Below, piece by piece: positions 20,530-20,666 of a stretch of 20,666 nt of DNA. Numbering within the stretch: position 1 is the stretch's first letter; each line of letters starts with the position of its first letter. The notes beneath the pieces were generated by a model. It was not told the origin of the DNA. It worked only from the letters and a program-made list of their open reading frames with translations, and did no database searches. The stretch lies in the NCBI GenBank assembly GCA_964348015.1, contig CAYGBC010000056.1, positions 1 to 20,666 on the forward strand. The letters are read 5' to 3'. This DNA comes from SOIA01 sp964348015. Its GTDB lineage: Bacteria; Acidobacteriota; Aminicenantia; Aminicenantales; Aminicenantaceae. A program made the translations under genes and the position numbers.

Positions 20530-20666
20530 TCCTTCCGGAATAAAAAAAATTCTGATCATCCGTCTCCGGCGCATAGGAGACATCATCATGACAACTCCCG
20601 CTGTTTCAGCCCTGAGAGAGGCATTTCCGGATGCCTTTATTTCTTACGTTGTGGAAGAGCCCTTCA
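20501..20666 (+). CDS. Glycosyltransferase family 9 (ADP-heptose transferase-like), 5' part only
   Basis: The reading frame continues beyond the window; 55 residues are present. It opens MNQKGQQRIDPSGIKKILII, then RLRRIGDIIMTTPAVSALRE and AFPDAFISYVVEE. The pattern KILIIRLRRIGD-x6-PAVSALRE-x-FP is the N-terminal signature of GT9 heptosyltransferases, which add L,D-manno-heptose to lipid A-Kdo cores at the inner membrane. No in-frame ATG or GTG precedes the signature; TTG at 20501 has GAGG 6 nt upstream and is the best start, giving a 29-nt overlap with the Trm112-like gene and so probable coupling. This strengthens the case that the right half of the window is an envelope-glycan region. Confidence 0.82.
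   Translation, partial: MNQKGQQRIDPSGIKKILIIRLRRIGDIIMTTPAVSALREAFPDAFISYVVEEPF

Overview
The window reads as chromosomal DNA of a Gram-negative (diderm) bacterium. The support is a Sec-exported peptidase, a predicted outer-membrane barrel ending in Phe, a lipopolysaccharide-type sugar kinase and the start of an ADP-heptose-type (GT9) glycosyltransferase. No rRNA or tRNA is present to fix the lineage. The mix of a large DPP IV peptidase, DUF1573, several TTG starts and many short intergenic palindromes recalls uncultured lineages such as Candidatus Aminicenantota, but that is a guess. No intact transposase, phage gene, CRISPR array or plasmid function was seen.

Layout. (1) 206-4057, plus strand: exported DPP IV-type peptidase, then an MgtC-family membrane protein overlapping an RdgB/HAM1 nucleotide-pool sanitiser. 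(2) 4213-10683, minus strand: exported ComEA-like helix-hairpin-helix protein, XerC/D recombinase, topoisomerase I, DprA, a tandem universal stress protein and a DUF2061 membrane protein. usp-dprA-topA are joined by stop/start overlaps and xerC follows, giving the widespread dprA-topA-xerC order with a stress protein in front. (3) 11021-13772, minus strand: DUF1573 protein, YggT, DUF167 (YggU) and a concentrative nucleoside transporter. (4) 14022-15266, plus strand: SH3-linker-barrel protein behind a consensus sigma70 promoter. (5) 15450-19522, minus strand: a methyltransferase on its own, then a coupled three-gene envelope-glycan unit of GT4-like transferase, WaaP-like kinase and GH-A-like TIM-barrel protein. 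(6) 19805-20666, plus strand: PilZ protein, then a Trm112-like zinc protein overlapping a GT9 gene that runs off the window.

Most striking are the spaces between genes. At least three families of short repeats sit almost only in intergenic DNA. Family A is an imperfect palindrome of about 30-38 bp, TGTCATTGCGAGC then GCGTGGCAATC, with about 13 full or partial copies, several in inverted pairs like BIMEs. Family B, AATGTCAAATGTTAAG followed by GCGACCCC, has four copies, one of which supplies the methyltransferase stop codon. Family C consists of G4/C4-cored palindromes, two of them with the same 13-nt core placed just upstream of start codons. They look like non-autonomous elements mobilised from elsewhere in the genome, possibly by REP-associated Y1 transposases; that link is inference.

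The best candidates for new biology are the GT4/kinase/GH-like unit, whose GH member lacks the usual acid/base motif; a nucleoside transporter with a rewritten substrate-site motif; and the palindromes in gene leaders.
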